This document shows positions 1 through 11,169 of a DNA stretch of 64,000 nt, one piece after another; position 1 is the stretch's first letter, and each line of letters begins with the position of its first letter. The notes beneath the pieces were generated by a model, which worked only from the letters and a program-made list of their open reading frames with translations, had not been told where the DNA came from and ran no database searches. The stretch is taken from assembly GCF_947507565.1 (NCBI RefSeq), contig NC_089191.1:1426001-1490000 (forward strand), read 5' to 3'. The translations under genes were made by a program, and so were the position numbers. The DNA comes from Oscarella lobularis (lineage: Eukaryota; Porifera; Homoscleromorpha; Homosclerophorida; Oscarellidae).

Positions 1-480
1 AATTCCAATGAGGTTCGTATTAGAGATGCTGTATTGGGGCTAGGGGCGGGGTCTTTGTGAGGGAAGGAGGTCGTTACGTTCTTTTCTAGCCGTTGGGTAG
101 GGCGGGAGAGGGTGGGATTATGGTGAGGTTTGGATTAGGTGGGTTATTTGAGACGTTGGGCCTTCTGGAGTTTTTTAGCTTTAGGTTGTGCACGTGCCGT
201 GCACGTGCGAGAAACTTTGTGCACGAGAGGATTTATTATTAGGCTTATTATATGTGTTAATGGTTTATTATTTTATTTGGTTTGGCTGTAGAGGGTTATA
301 TTAGTATTGAATGTTTTTTAGTTGTTCGATTGCTTATCGGTTGCGGATTGCAGGACGCAGCCCAAAGAAATGGGTTAAGAGAAGGAATTGCACAAAGGCA
401 AAGCTGGATCAACCGCTTTATCCATTACCGGTCGACCAGCAGGGTGACAATTTTAGGTATGTGGTATAGGAGGAGTGGGT
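1..480. repeat. Diverged copy of a dispersed repeat, no gene
   Basis: Two stretches resemble the repeat blocks at 22.6-24.5 kb: the 'aggggcggggtctttgtgag' stretch near 40-60 and the 'gcggattgcagga' stretch near 343. The order matches the 24.17-24.47 kb block. Similarity is patchy and judged by eye. No open frame here looks coding. Confidence 0.35.
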
Positions 481-3288
481 AATTTGAGATGGTCATTGGT
501 GGTTGTGATTTTAGGTAGGGGACAGATTGAGTCAAAACACTTCTGATTGGATCAGTATATTTTTCAATGACCGAGGGTGTCTTTTAGAGTGCACTATGGA
601 CTCCAGTTCAATGGTATCTGAGGAGGAATAAGCCTCCCTTTGTGTTTGTTGTGTGCACTATGTGAGGGAGTAAGATTATAATATCAGCCTTCTTGTCTAG
701 GGGGTGGACAAGGATGGAAGGGCAGGTGGAGGAAAGGGTTTTTGCGAGGAGCAAGCATGAGGAAGATTTCTTCTACGGGCAGTTAGAGGCGGGGGCATGG
801 AACAGAAGAAAGAGAGAAAAAGAAAAGGGAAGAGAAAAGGAAATATATGCCTAGTATTAATATCATATTGTTGTGAGATTAAGATTAGGATTAGCATTAC
901 GATTTATGAGTGAAGTAGTTTATATGGTCTAGTAATATTTAGAAGATCTATAATGGTTGTGAGGGAGTTTTTTGCAAGAGAGGTTGACAAAAGCATTTTT
1001 AGAAAATTTTTGGTAACCATGGCAACAGTTGGGTCTTGGGGTTCCTTTGTGATACGTTACTGGAAAGGAAGATTTAGAGCCCGATTCATGCTTTAAGTTT
1101 AAAGTTATGGTTGGTTAAGGGAGTAGTGGTAGGAAAAATTCTTTTAAGATTTTTAGTTGCTAGGGAGATGTGGAGATTTGTTAAGGGAATGTGGGGATTC
1201 GTTAAGGAACTTGCGAAGCGCAATTCTATCGTGGGTGGCTCTTCCTGAAAAATCCCTAGTGTTCTCGGTCAATTCCTACGAAGTTATGCAGAATTTCGAT
1301 TTTCCAATTAACGCTCAAAATCATTAAGTTGCAGGATTGAAGAATCGTCGAATTCCTTCTTGCTGGCGCAGTCAACCAAGCCTTGGCGTAACGTATGCCT
1401 GCAGTCGTGAAGCAGAATCAACGAAGTTATAAAGCTGAAAGAAAGGATTGTGCCATAGCAGTAGCCAAAAAATTCTCTCCGTCGATCCCAAACGCCCTGA
1501 CGTTTTTAATCCAGGTCATAGTTTTGTAATTGTTTAGATTAGGAAATCGTACAAAGACAGCAATTATCTCCGGCGAATAAGAGTGGGGCCCACTTCCCAA
1601 ACTTTGTCAATTTCGCAAGCAAATGTAACGTTGAACTCTCCTTAGTACTCTTTTTGCACAGCGCTTGCTTACGGCTTCTGCAGAGACTTTCAGATGATCG
1701 GGCGCGTTGCCTTGCCTTTCTCATCGTTGGCTGCCATAGCTGATTCTTTAGGAGGTATTTTTAGACCTAAAACGTAGACATTCCAAGGTGCTAGCAATAG
1801 TGCAACGAAATTCTTGTTTTTTAGCTGTTTCAGTGAGGTGCTACTTCAATGTCGCGATCTTCGCCGTCAATTATGTATTGAACAAACCTGTAACGCAGAG
1901 TGTTCCCGCTACAATCTGTAAAGAAAAAATATATAAGCGTTAGTGTTAGTATTCCAAGCACAGAGTAATTTTCAGTTAATTAATTACCAGCTGCTTTCGC
2001 TATAATTCGTCTAAAATCGGGTGAGGTCGAGTGGCGAAAGCAGCTCCTGGCAAGCTTGCACGCTCCTTGCTATCAAGATCCTTCATTTTGCAACCGCGTT
2101 CACAAACGCGCACGGCAAGTTACCCATCCTTTTCGTCCATTAGAACTTTTGAGATGGAGATCCCTTGCACTCCCACACTCCCATATCGTCCGCTTTCATA
2201 TCGTTTTTGTGTTTTAGTTTACTGAGGGGGAAGATGACGCTGCAGTTGTGATTCACAGGTACTGGCTCTGCGCTTGCGACATGAGAACCCTTGAATGACT
2301 ACAAAATAAGAATTTCTGCCATCTCCACAATCCTATTTCACGTCTGCCGCTCTCGTACACTGGCAGCTGCTTGTCTCCTCCATAGTATTTCGGCTCCGTA
2401 TCATTTTTATACTTTTCACTTGATATTTTCAAGATGTTGCTTGCCGATAACCAGGCGTCGTCCCTAAAGAAATGAGAAGTTTTACGTTGTCTATGTCATC
2501 TTTTTACGAATCAGAATCTATCCTTACAGTCAGTCGAGGCTTTTTCCTTTTCTTTACTGAACTTTAAAACAAATTGTATACTGCCAGTTATTAACAGGCA
2601 AAGTCACTTTTTCCGAAAGAGTAAGATTAATGAAACGTCTGCATATCGTCTAGGCAACTAACTGTTTGATTGGACTGAGCGCAATATTCGGCTCCATTTG
2701 AATTGCGCGCGAATGACTTTGTATCTCCTTTTAACATATCCCGTTCGGAAAATTTTGCAAGTTCTTACGATTTCTCATGACGTCTCGCGAGAAATCATGA
2801 GAAGTGATGAGTTGTCGCAACAGCCACATGACATATCTTGAGATTCAACGAGGCCACTCATGTCTATCGGCGTTCCTCTAACAAGGTCAAAGCATTTTAG
2901 AGCAGCTAAAGCAGACACTCCATTAACGCCTTTTTGACTGAAGAAAAGAAATACGTAGTACATACTTAGGAAAATGTCAAGCAGATTTTGAACTAACGAT
3001 TCTCGTCTGAAGCACTTCGGTCGCGCTTCCAATGATCGACGCATGGAATATTTGAATGAGTAATAAACAATGTAGTGAATAATTGACCTTTTATTTCTTT
3101 TATTCTATAGTCGAGTTCCTCTTGACATTTCGAAATACGTTCTCGACTGTTGGCTTCCTTGCCTCTAATTTCTGTTTCAAGAAGAAACGGTGACTTCGAG
3201 TTTCCAGTACTGGCAAAAACTTGAAGGCTCTGCAGTGTCAGACACCCTTCTCTACAACTTCTCCCGGACTTAGGAAGAACTTGCACAC
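481..3288. other. No recognisable gene
   Basis: The first part is G-rich on this strand and the rest is of mixed composition. Short frames exist but show no domain signature. The longest, on the minus strand at 2993-3286, is lysine- and glutamate-rich in its second half and resembles nothing I recognise. I see no repeats, RNA genes or conserved splice patterns. Confidence 0.4.
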
Positions 3289-4102
3289 AAATTTACTGTT
3301 GAAAAAAGTGTGAGAGAGTACGGCTGCCTTTGCTTGAAGATCAGCGACGGAGAGGCTTACTGCAAGTACAACTTCGTTCGTTTAAGTACGTTCTTTTGAT
3401 TTTAGACGTACCTAGCAGATTTCTGGTGCTGCGTCCTCTTGCCAAAAAGGAATTTAAGGCTATTGCAGCTGAATTGGAATTGGTCTATAAAATACTTGGG
3501 TATCCTAAAATTTTGCAGTGCGACAGGGGGACTGAGTTCCAGGGAAAAGTTAAATTTTGTCAGAAACACCCTACTGAAATTCGTCGTTCTGAGCCTTATC
3601 ATCCGCAGTCTCAGGGAAAAATAGAGAGATCGCACAGCACCTGGACGCGAAAGATCATGCAAAAAGAGAAACCTCAGAAAAAATCGTCGTGGCCTCGTCT
3701 GCTGCCCAAATTTTAAGCCCAGTACAAAAGCGCCGTACAGAGCAGTCTCGCAGGTCACTTTCCTTACGAAGTTTGTAGGAAACCAAAGGATGATTTGATG
3801 ACATGGGAGAGTGACAGTGACACAGGAACAATAAGCAACACCGAAAACCGTGCTACACTCTTAAGCGAGCAATGGTCAACGAATACAAGCACTTCATCTG
3901 AAGCGGACGACAACAGTGAGTCAAAATTTCAGCGTGATGCAGGTTCTTCAAAGAAGCACATTTCGAAAGGTTTAACCGATGCAAATCTTTTCGAGCGACT
4001 TGTCTTCGCGCGTCAAACAATCGTGCTCAAAACGAGAAAGGTTTCCACGACGCTAAGAACCCGTCCAATTTGTATAGCGTTGGAGAAAATGTCTTAGTTT
4101 GC
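3289..4102 (+). pseudogene. KRBA2-type retroviral-like integrase (rve), fragment
   Basis: The reading frame carries an integrase catalytic core. The first Asp is in 'ILDVPSRF' near 3400, the second in 'QCDRGTEF' near 3520 and the Glu in 'GKIERSHST' near 3620, with spacing typical of rve/DDE integrases. Neighbouring motifs (a Lys-Glu-Phe block, 'SEPYHPQSQ') match the KRBA2/Ginger-like transposon integrases of animals. The frame then has a stop near 3714 and resumes with an acidic Ser/Glu-rich tail, ending at a 'VGENVLV' motif near 4083-4103. No amino-terminal zinc-binding domain is visible upstream, so this is a 5'-truncated, frame-broken copy. It abuts the HIRAN-Ulp1 pseudogene on the same strand. 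A fused origin cannot be excluded, but the second HIRAN-Ulp1 copy has no integrase beside it, so juxtaposition is likelier. Confidence 0.75.
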
Positions 4103-4929
4103 CTGGTGCAATCGGCGAAGTTCTGTCTTGTCAACGTCAACAGGGTAATGTGCACGACCCCTACGCTGTCGTTGTTGTCAGTAACGGGCCTACCGTCGTT
4201 GGCTATGTACCGCGTGCTATATCTTATGTTTGCCACTCTCGTGACCTCCCTCAAGGAGGGCTCGAGGTACCCTGCAAGCTGATTTTTTCTGGAGAATCTC
4301 TACTGCTCATCAAAGTGCAAAAACTTCTCAAAGATACTGCTGAATCTGGCCTTTTCACAATTTCAAAGGCGAGAACTGATTCCCGTTTACCAAAGGACTT
4401 GAACAAACAGAATACAGCACGTGTGAGGAATTCAGACGTCTGGGTGAAATTCAATAGAATGTTTCTTCTGCAGACAGACAAATATGAGCTGCTGGAAGGA
4501 CGATGGTTGACCGACAAACATGTCAACTATGCGCAGTCTCTCCTTAGAAGCCAATTTCCTCATATTGACGGATGGAGGGAAACGCTTTTGCTACACAAGG
4601 TGCAAAGAAAGATCAAGAAGGGTTTGCAGATTGTCTTCACTCGGGGAAATCATTTGATTATTATGTCCACTCTTTTCGGTAGTGGTATTGAATTTTTTGA
4701 TTCCTTGTACACGGCAGTTGACAAGGAAACAAAGCAGGTAATTTTTGAAGGGTTTGAAACCGAACACAAACCGAAGCTAAAAATGCCTAAAATGAGCCAA
4801 CAAAAAGGATCTAATGACTGGTGTGTTCGCCATTGCTACCGCAACAGCGCTTTTGGATTGGCATCGATTCAATTACAACAAAGCCTCATGCGAGAACATC
4901 TTCTGAAGCGTTTGAAGATAACGCTATGA
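4103..4929 (+). pseudogene. HIRAN-like plus Ulp1/C48 cysteine protease, copy 1 (decayed)
   Basis: The amino part matches a HIRAN-like domain: 'GNVHDPYAV', then a VGYVPR motif, then a Gly-Gly-Leu-Glu-(Val/Ile)-Pro-Cys motif closing it. The carboxy part is a Ulp1/SENP-type (C48) protease: a 'GNHLI' catalytic His region near 4650, an FDSLY Asp near 4700, then a Gln before the Cys region. At 4815-4820 the codon for the catalytic Cys has lost a base ('aatgactg' then 'gtgtg'), which shifts the frame and removes the active site. The Trp normally following the His is Leu here. Compared with the fuller copy at 12230-13299 the first roughly 30 residues are missing. The gene converges on the DDE_1 pseudogene at 5058-5850, the same tail-to-tail layout as copy 2. 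Confidence 0.75.
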
Positions 4930-5057
4930 CCCCATTTCCAACATTTTAATAAAACTGACATTAATGTCTTAACTGTTTCTATCACGGGCTGCAAAATAAA
5001 GATGCTTTATTGACACTAATAATTTTAAATTACGCACTTTTGACAGTATCATTTTGA

Positions 5058-5850
5058 TCAGTCTATTTTTATTCTTCCATGGTGAAATCCGTTTCTGACA
5101 ATTTCTGGCTTTGACTTAACGTAGTCGTACAACTTCATTATCCGTTTGCCACTGAGAGGCTTCACAACGCTCCTACGGAGGTCTACAGGCTGTGATATAG
5201 TTTCAGAACCCTTGAGCAACTGCTGGCAAACTTCCTCTGAGTTTCACTCTTGAAATTCGTTTCTGAGAAACTCTTTGGCTGCTCTATTGACATTAACATC
5301 TAGTGGCCGCAGTCTGTCCGTACAGTAGGAAGGAACAATGACAAAATGGGCATGATTAGCTTCTAACATGGCAAAAATTGCATCTGTGCACTGTCCTCGA
5401 AAACGGTTGAAGATGACTAATCCTTGGTGATTTGTGCTCAGCGCAAGTTTTTCCTGCTTTATCTTGGTATAGGGCAGAAGAATCTTATCGATGTACTCGA
5501 CCATTGTTGACTCGTTCAGCCAATAATTTTCAGAGAACGTAATATTCCAGTTTAAAGGAAAAACAGAAGAAGGAAAACATTTTTTCGTCGTACCTTGATA
5601 GATCAACTGTGAAGGGAGAAAGTCACCTGCCATGGTGCACCCAAACACAGCAGTAATCTGACGTTTGTCGTCAAGTCCAGCTATTTCGACTCGTTTCGAG
5701 CCTTCTTTTGCCATAGTCCAGCTAGAAACAGGAACGTAGTGGTTTGCAATCTAGTCTCAGTTGATGACAAGCTCGCTTGGAATTTCCTCCATGTCGACGA
5801 CAGCTTCTATATCAAAGATAAACTGACGGCGTTTTCGAAGTCCCTGATAC
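5058..5850 (-). pseudogene. DDE_1 (pogo/jerky-type) transposase, copy 1, 5'-truncated
   Basis: Read on the minus strand this is the catalytic half of a DDE_1 transposase. The first catalytic Asp region near 5730-5745 carries two nonsense codons where the family has Trp and Gln. Next come 'KRQITAVF' and 'GDFLPSQLIYQG', then the second acidic region near 5400, which reads Asn-Arg where copy 2 has Asp-His. The 'CTDRLRPLDV' third-Asp motif lies near 5300. A TGA near 5242 again replaces a Trp codon, and the frame then continues to a natural stop at 5058-5060. All three stops are explained by C:G to T:A changes. The amino-terminal DNA-binding part is missing: homology stops near 5850 and gives way to a local repeat. 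Confidence 0.8.
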
Positions 5851-5934
5851 GGGCAAGAAAGAGTGTCGCGAACGTTTCTGGAGTGGTTTGGGGCGAGTCG
5901 ATCGCGAGGCGTTGCCTCGGGATCGTCACGGTAT

Positions 5935-6415
5935 GTTTGGGGTGTGAGATCGGCGATGTCTATCTCTCTGCAACCACTCTCACGGACGCGGTCGGACACC
6001 CTCCAGGCACCTGCCAACCCCCTTGCTGGGCAAGGGGATTTTAGGTGTGGGTTCGTTGGAATATCAAGTGAAGCCTAATGCAAACCGTTAGACGCGGTTA
6101 ATATTCGTAACGGGCAGGAAATGTGGCGCGCGCGCGATCCGGGTAGAGACGACATTGGGTCACAAGCCTGCGAGCGAGATAGGTGGTTTTTCCTCCCGAC
6201 CCTCCCTGCGATATAGGGGCGCGTTGACGTAGTTCTGCGCTGGCTTGCCAGCGTGACGTGCCATTGGGGGGGGGGGGGTGAGATCGGCGATGCCTTTCTC
6301 TCTGGAACCACTCCCACGGGGGGAGGGGCGAGGCCGGACACCCTCCGGGCACCTGCCAACCCCATTGCTGGGCAAGGGGGCCTTAGGGGTGGGTACGTTG
6401 GAATATCAAAATGTG
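5935..6415. repeat. Direct repeat pair of about 130-150 bp
   Basis: The block at about 5945-6065 (gatcggcgatg, hexanucleotide ctctct, a CGGACACCCTCC motif, 'gctgggcaagggg', ending in 'gttggaatatcaa') recurs at about 6277-6410 with the same order of motifs. A run of about ten G lies just before the second copy (near 6266-6278). The repeats abut the truncated 5' end of the DDE_1 pseudogene and probably mark the deletion or insertion that truncated it. Confidence 0.6.
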
Positions 6416-6489
6416 ATAACGTAGATTATCATATTACTTATACAGTAGATATCAATCTGTGGGCGTAATGCAACAATGACGTCATCTTA

Positions 6490-6761
6490 CAAGAGTTCAG
6501 CGCTCGGGCATATGACGTGACGGGAACTGTACAATAATGTGCAAGTGGCTTGAATGTAAGGATTTATTCCTACGCGCCCAGAGTGTTTTGACTAAACGTA
6601 AGCCCGTCCGAAGGACAGCAGTGCAGCAGGACTGCCTCAATGTCTGGAACATCGACCCCCATTCCAAATGGGCATGTAGCAAGTAAGATCCGGATAAATC
6701 CACCGTGAAACTGCTCCTGCCTCGGCCTTTTCCCGGCATTTCTCATTGATGCATGGTACAT
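6490..6761 (-). pseudogene. RecQ-like helicase C-terminal domain, fragment
   Basis: The minus-strand frame contains 'RILLATCPFGMGVDVPDIE' followed by a VLLHCCPSDGL stretch. This corresponds to the helicase C-domain segment 'ATxAFGMGVDxPDI...V.H.GPS' of RecQ-family helicases, including the transposon-linked ones of invertebrates. The upstream 'MYHAS' matches the segment preceding this motif. Frames break on both sides. No ATP-binding Walker A part is visible within 1 kb upstream, so this is a short relic. Confidence 0.55.
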
Positions 6762-8169
6762 GCCAATCTATCTCTTTTTAATTAATACTTTTCACGTCAG
6801 TAACTTCGCCTTACAAATGGGTATAGCAGACATCCTTTGTCAACGCAAATATTGGCGTTATTGGAATCATCTTAGCATGTTCTGCAAGTATTACGGCATT
6901 TACCACGCTCCTGAGATCATTTGCCAGGCCCTGCTTTCTCTGGACGGAATAGAAGATGTTGCGCCTGTTCAATGGCAAAGAATTCTTCTCACATGGATGC
7001 CGGATTCCCAAATCCTGGCAGACGAGCCTATCAAGAAACGGCGGAAATGTTGCTTACAGGAACATTACAGGAACGGACGGAATGACGGCGCGAAGATAGG
7101 AAATTTCCTAATATGAGACTCTGAAGCCATCTTCCCACAGACACGCAGTGAGCATCGTGCACAACTATTAATTAAAAGTGCTCTCTCCGCGCTTTGTGAT
7201 GTAATTTCGCCAATATTTGGAGGCTAAAGATTCGGGTGATGAGAACACTAAGGCGCAAGGAGTCCATCACACTAAAGGTGGACCTACCGAGTTTCAATCT
7301 CTTATCTGACAACTGCGCTAATACTTCGCCATGTTCAGAAGAAATTCTTGCGAAAAAAATACCTCGTTTACTCCACCGCAGAAGCTACAGTGTTACTAGG
7401 GCTACTTCACTCAGACAGACGCAGAGCAGCACGTAGCAGAGGGATGTTCCCTCAGAAGTGGCAATTGTTACTACGACGTCGTTGCCGTTGTCGCAGCTTC
7501 GAGTAGGCCAGGGCGAAAGCGACTGTAGCCTACACGGTCCTTCAGATCGACAGTGACACGCTACGAGGGGAAACTGTCTCGCCCATTCCGGAGAAGGTTC
7601 ACTTCCTATCGACGCTACAAGCCATTAGAAGTACCCGCTGAATACGTGTTCGGAACACGTATTTCCCCGGATAAAAATCGGTCCCAAAGGGGAGACCGGT
7701 CAGAAGGAGAAGAAGCGTATGGCTCACAAACGGTGGAGTGCACGGCTGGAGTAGGCGAATTTAGCCCACTAACTTGTCTTGGGTGAGTACAGGAGTCTAT
7801 TGCCCTTCAATAACCCTATTGTTCCCCCACGTCATAATGCGTGGGCGAATGGACGTGGACGCCAAAACGGAGCATCCGGGACGAGCGAGGGAGGGTCTGG
7901 GAACGAGGCTACAAGCCGAACGCAAGCCTGAAACAGTTGCTGAACCCGAACGAGTGCCTGAAACATGTGAGGACACCGAAATCAAAAAACGAGCAGCGAA
8001 ATTACCTAGAATCGAGTCGTCTCCTAATTAAGAAAGCGGAATCAAACATTTGAATCGTTCTGCTTACGGAGAAGGGACTTTGTGAGAATGATAAAAAGAC
8101 AATTTTACAGGTCTAACTTCATTACTTCATAGCAGATTTTTGAGCCTATTTCAACATCTCTTGTTGACT
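6762..8169. other. No recognisable gene
   Basis: Open frames of 60-118 codons exist (for example + strand 6760-7116 and 7774-8031) but I recognise no domain. The segment near 7880-7915 ('gggagggtctgggaacgagg') resembles a sequence common in invertebrate dispersed repeats, so part of this is probably old repeat DNA. Confidence 0.3.
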
Positions 8170-8430
8170 TTCATGAGTAAAAGACGAAGAGCTGGCTCAT
8201 CGTTCTCCTTATGCAAAAGACGAAGAGCTGGCTCATCGTTCTCTATATGTAAAAGACGAAGAGCTGCCTCATCGTTCTCTATATGTAAAAGACGAAGAGC
8301 TGGCTCATCGTTCTCTATATGTAAAAGACGAAGAACTGGCTCATCGTTCTCTATATGTAAAAGACGAAGAGCTGGCTCATCGTTCTCTATATGTAAAAGA
8401 CAGAGAGCGGGCTCATCGTTCTCTATATGA
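8170..8430 (+). repeat. 36-bp tandem repeat, about 7 units, in frame
   Basis: The unit 'aaaagacgaagagctggctc' followed by 'atcgttctctatatgt' repeats about seven times at a 36-bp period with few changes. Because 36 is a multiple of three, the + frame at 8140-8430 encodes a 12-residue repeat (Cys-Lys-Arg-Arg-Arg-Ala-Gly-Ser-Ser-Phe-Ser-Ile). The frame has no other recognisable part. It is contiguous, with no spacers, so it is a minisatellite and not a CRISPR array. Confidence 0.9.
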
Positions 8431-8740
8431 TAGGATGATTGACCTTCCCTCTCTCCTTGTATTTATTTTATGAATCATAGCAATGAACATAGGAATGAAA
8501 AACAGCAATAAAACCGAGGAAGGTCTGTTGTCGGTGACGTGCGTGAAAGTTGTTTTGATATCAAAAAGTCCAAGGCCTTAAAAGGATAACGTTCTTGCTC
8601 CTGCACCGCTTAAACGTTATTTACCTGCAGAGTTTGAAGACTATTATACCAGTGGATTGCGCATCTTCCTTGTTTTGTTTCAAACACTGAGAATTTACTT
8701 GTTGCCGTAAGGCACATAGTAAGGTTAGTTTTGTCAAGAA

Positions 8741-9066
8741 TTGCGTCTCAAGGACATCGAAGGGCGTAGTTACTGCCGGACGGCTGATGACGTTGGGCCG
8801 TTTTATGCAATAACGCAGCAGAACATAAAATTCTTCATTGAGAGCAAATTTACTGTTCTAGAATTAGCTTGTCTGCTCGTATCTACTGTTCGGCGTCGCA
8901 TGCTACAGATACTTTCACTGCTATTTATGATGACGCACGTTCCGCTTATATTGAAGATAGCAAGCGATGTTATCCAAACAGTGGTTACCGTGTTGTGTGC
9001 ACCGAGTTGAGACTCAGTGGCGAAAAAGTTCTATTCACAGAGACCGCCACTATGTTTGGAAATTGA
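8741..9066 (+). pseudogene. Relic of the HTH region of an rve integrase gene
   Basis: In two overlapping frames the translation gives fragments resembling the amino-terminal part of the integrase gene at 29424-30985: a stretch like an HTH ('SARIYCSASHAT'), then an Asp-rich segment, then 'CYPNSGYRVV' as in the 'x-NSGYRxVxGxL' region preceding the integrase core. The frame shifts at least once and no catalytic core follows. Short and degenerate, so moderate confidence only. Confidence 0.4.
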
Positions 9067-10019
9067 TTCCACTAGACCGACGTTAAGGTGAATGATGACA
9101 GTTGAACGCCTAGTGCATTCAGTGCCTGGGCCTAACAGCCTTTCGAACAAAGACGAAAATCACAGGCTTATTAGGTGAAGAACAACGTCGTAGATAATGT
9201 ATCTTAGATCTCTAATTAATAATTTTTTTATTTTAAGTTGGCGACGGGTCATTTACGGCGGAATAGATACCCATTATTGGCATAGCTGCGTTATTGCGTA
9301 TCTCTCCTGCTCGTTCCCCGAACACGAGAGCGCGCGCCCTGGTGGGAGGGACTCTCAAACGTGATCGACCAGAATCCCAAAGTGTGTTTCTGTCTGTCTG
9401 TCTGTCAATATACCCTGACGTCACAATTGCAATTAGGCCAATTACACACACAGGCGCCTTTATGACATCACAGTCATTGTGATGTCATACTTTCTACCAA
9501 AAAGTGACGTCACAGTATAGGGTAACCCCGAATCGTTATCGGACAGTGCCGCCGTAAATAATAGTAAAACAGCGGACACTTGGTAGAGATCAACCTGGGA
9601 AGGTGGAGAAGCGATCGATCGGAGGAAAAGGGGCCGCGGAAAATGACGTAATGTGAATGACGTAGTAGAATGCGATGTACTGTACATTAAAGGAATGACA
9701 GACGTAACAATATGACGTAAATTCATTCATTTGGATTTGAAATTGCGAAGACAATGAGCGACTTCTCCTCAAGCGATTCCCAAGTAAGTTCTAAAAAGAG
9801 CTGATGCGCCCGTTTGTCAGCGTCGGGACAACAGTTGAAGCATCGCAGGTGCGCTCGATTCACTTGGAGTCGGTTAATGCACCTAAGCCTCCAGGTGTAG
9901 GCAGTAGCGATGTAAAAGATAGTTACTTGGGCCCCCTATGAGGTAAATTAGATCTTACCGTGGTGGAGTCGCCGTTATCAAGAAAATAACTCCATCGCGA
10001 AAAAAGGCGTCGATGTCGT
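9067..10019. other. No recognisable gene; small GTCT microsatellite
   Basis: A GTCT/CTGT microsatellite lies near 9390-9408. The rest has short frames on both strands without domain signatures. Several 'tgacgtca'-like palindromes occur between 9410 and 9720, which may be subterminal motifs of an unidentified element. Confidence 0.3.
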
Positions 10020-10962
10020 TCTAAGCGCTCTAAGGAGGCCGAAAATGCCAAGAAGCATGATCAACATTGGCATAACGAAAAGAGAGCTATGGAAAGTGCG
10101 TTCGAGCGAAGAAAAGGGCGCAGAAGTGATGCAATCAAAATGGCCTTTTTGAGAGTAGATGAATCAGCTGATGAACGTCAGAGATGCCTACGTAAGTAAT
10201 GACACGATGCGTCACTCGGAAGTGAGGAAAAATGAAAGCGTTGTAGAACGGGAAAGACGTGAGCCACTCCGAAGGGAGACGATGTAGAAGAAAAGCAGAA
10301 TCGTCTCCTTACCGACAATTTGTGTCATACGGATGCGAGACAACACGAGACTGCAGACAAAAGGCAGAGTCGCAACGAACAAAACGCAACGCGTATGAAA
10401 AATTGTCGCCAAAAGAAGCACGTCTCTGCAGTTAAAGCAGAAGGAAACGCGACAAAAAAGCGAAAATTCGCCAGCGAAAGACAAACATCAGAAATGACGT
10501 GCCTTTTTGGAAGCAAAAAACTCCTGAATTTGATGAGTTTGGACGAATAAGCCTCGACTCTTTCCATAAGGTAATGTCAAAATTAGAATTTAAAATGTGC
10601 ACATCGTGCGATGAGTCTTGGCCTACATTGCGAATTAGGGCTGACACCGGGATGTGCTGGCAGTGCTCTATTGATAACGGAAGTGATCAAGCGGGCCCTC
10701 TTACCTCAGAAAATAATACGAATCCTGGCAGTGCTCCACCGCTGCGTAGGGATTTATCTGCGGTCGAGGAAATGCTCATAGCGCAAATAGCGCCTATGAT
10801 AAACGTATTCAGGTTGCCATCTGGAAGGCAGTATGGTTACAGCGGTCACGTTAGTAGTTGTACGTCAAAAGCGAAGTTTCGGGAATGTCGCGTTCGACGA
10901 GATCGAGTTTATGTAGCACTTGTGTTTCTAAAGCAAAACAACTAGTACTACAGTAACATTAA
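10020..10962 (+). pseudogene. Helitron protein, N-terminal part (5' of insertion)
   Basis: From about 10020 the translation is rich in Arg, Glu, Asn and Ala, as in the amino-terminal repeats of animal Helitron/PIF1-like proteins. From about 10590 it shows a Cys-rich segment ('CTSCDESWPT', later 'CWQC') and then 'EEMLIAQIAPMINVFRLPSG' and a 'GYSGHV' motif. That is the conserved order before the Helitron_like_N domain. It is broken by frameshifts near 10200-10500 and by an in-frame TAG at 10942-10944. The frame ends at TTAA (10959-10962), where a 2.6-kb element is inserted, and it resumes at 13600. Confidence 0.7.
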
Positions 10963-11169
10963 CCCGCTCCCTGTAACGCCGCCATATAGCGTTTTAATTG
11001 GTTTTCAAAAATCACTACTTGTTTAAAACCGGTTTTAGAGTGTTTAGTAGGGTTTAACATTATTATAAAACCGTGTAAAAGAAAAAGTTCTAAGGGTATA
11101 ATTGCCACCTAAGTTTACCAAGCAGCCACACAAAAAACGCGATTTTTTCTGCTAAATTGTAAACAATGT

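Noticed and set aside
6075-6375. Proline/arginine-rich minus-strand frames
   Set aside because: Three overlapping frames in GC-rich duplicated repeat DNA with a poly-G run; no consistent coding frame.
8170-8430. CRISPR-like array (also 20010-20455 and 31131-31290)
   Set aside because: Units are contiguous without unique spacers, and the context is a eukaryotic genome; these are minisatellites.
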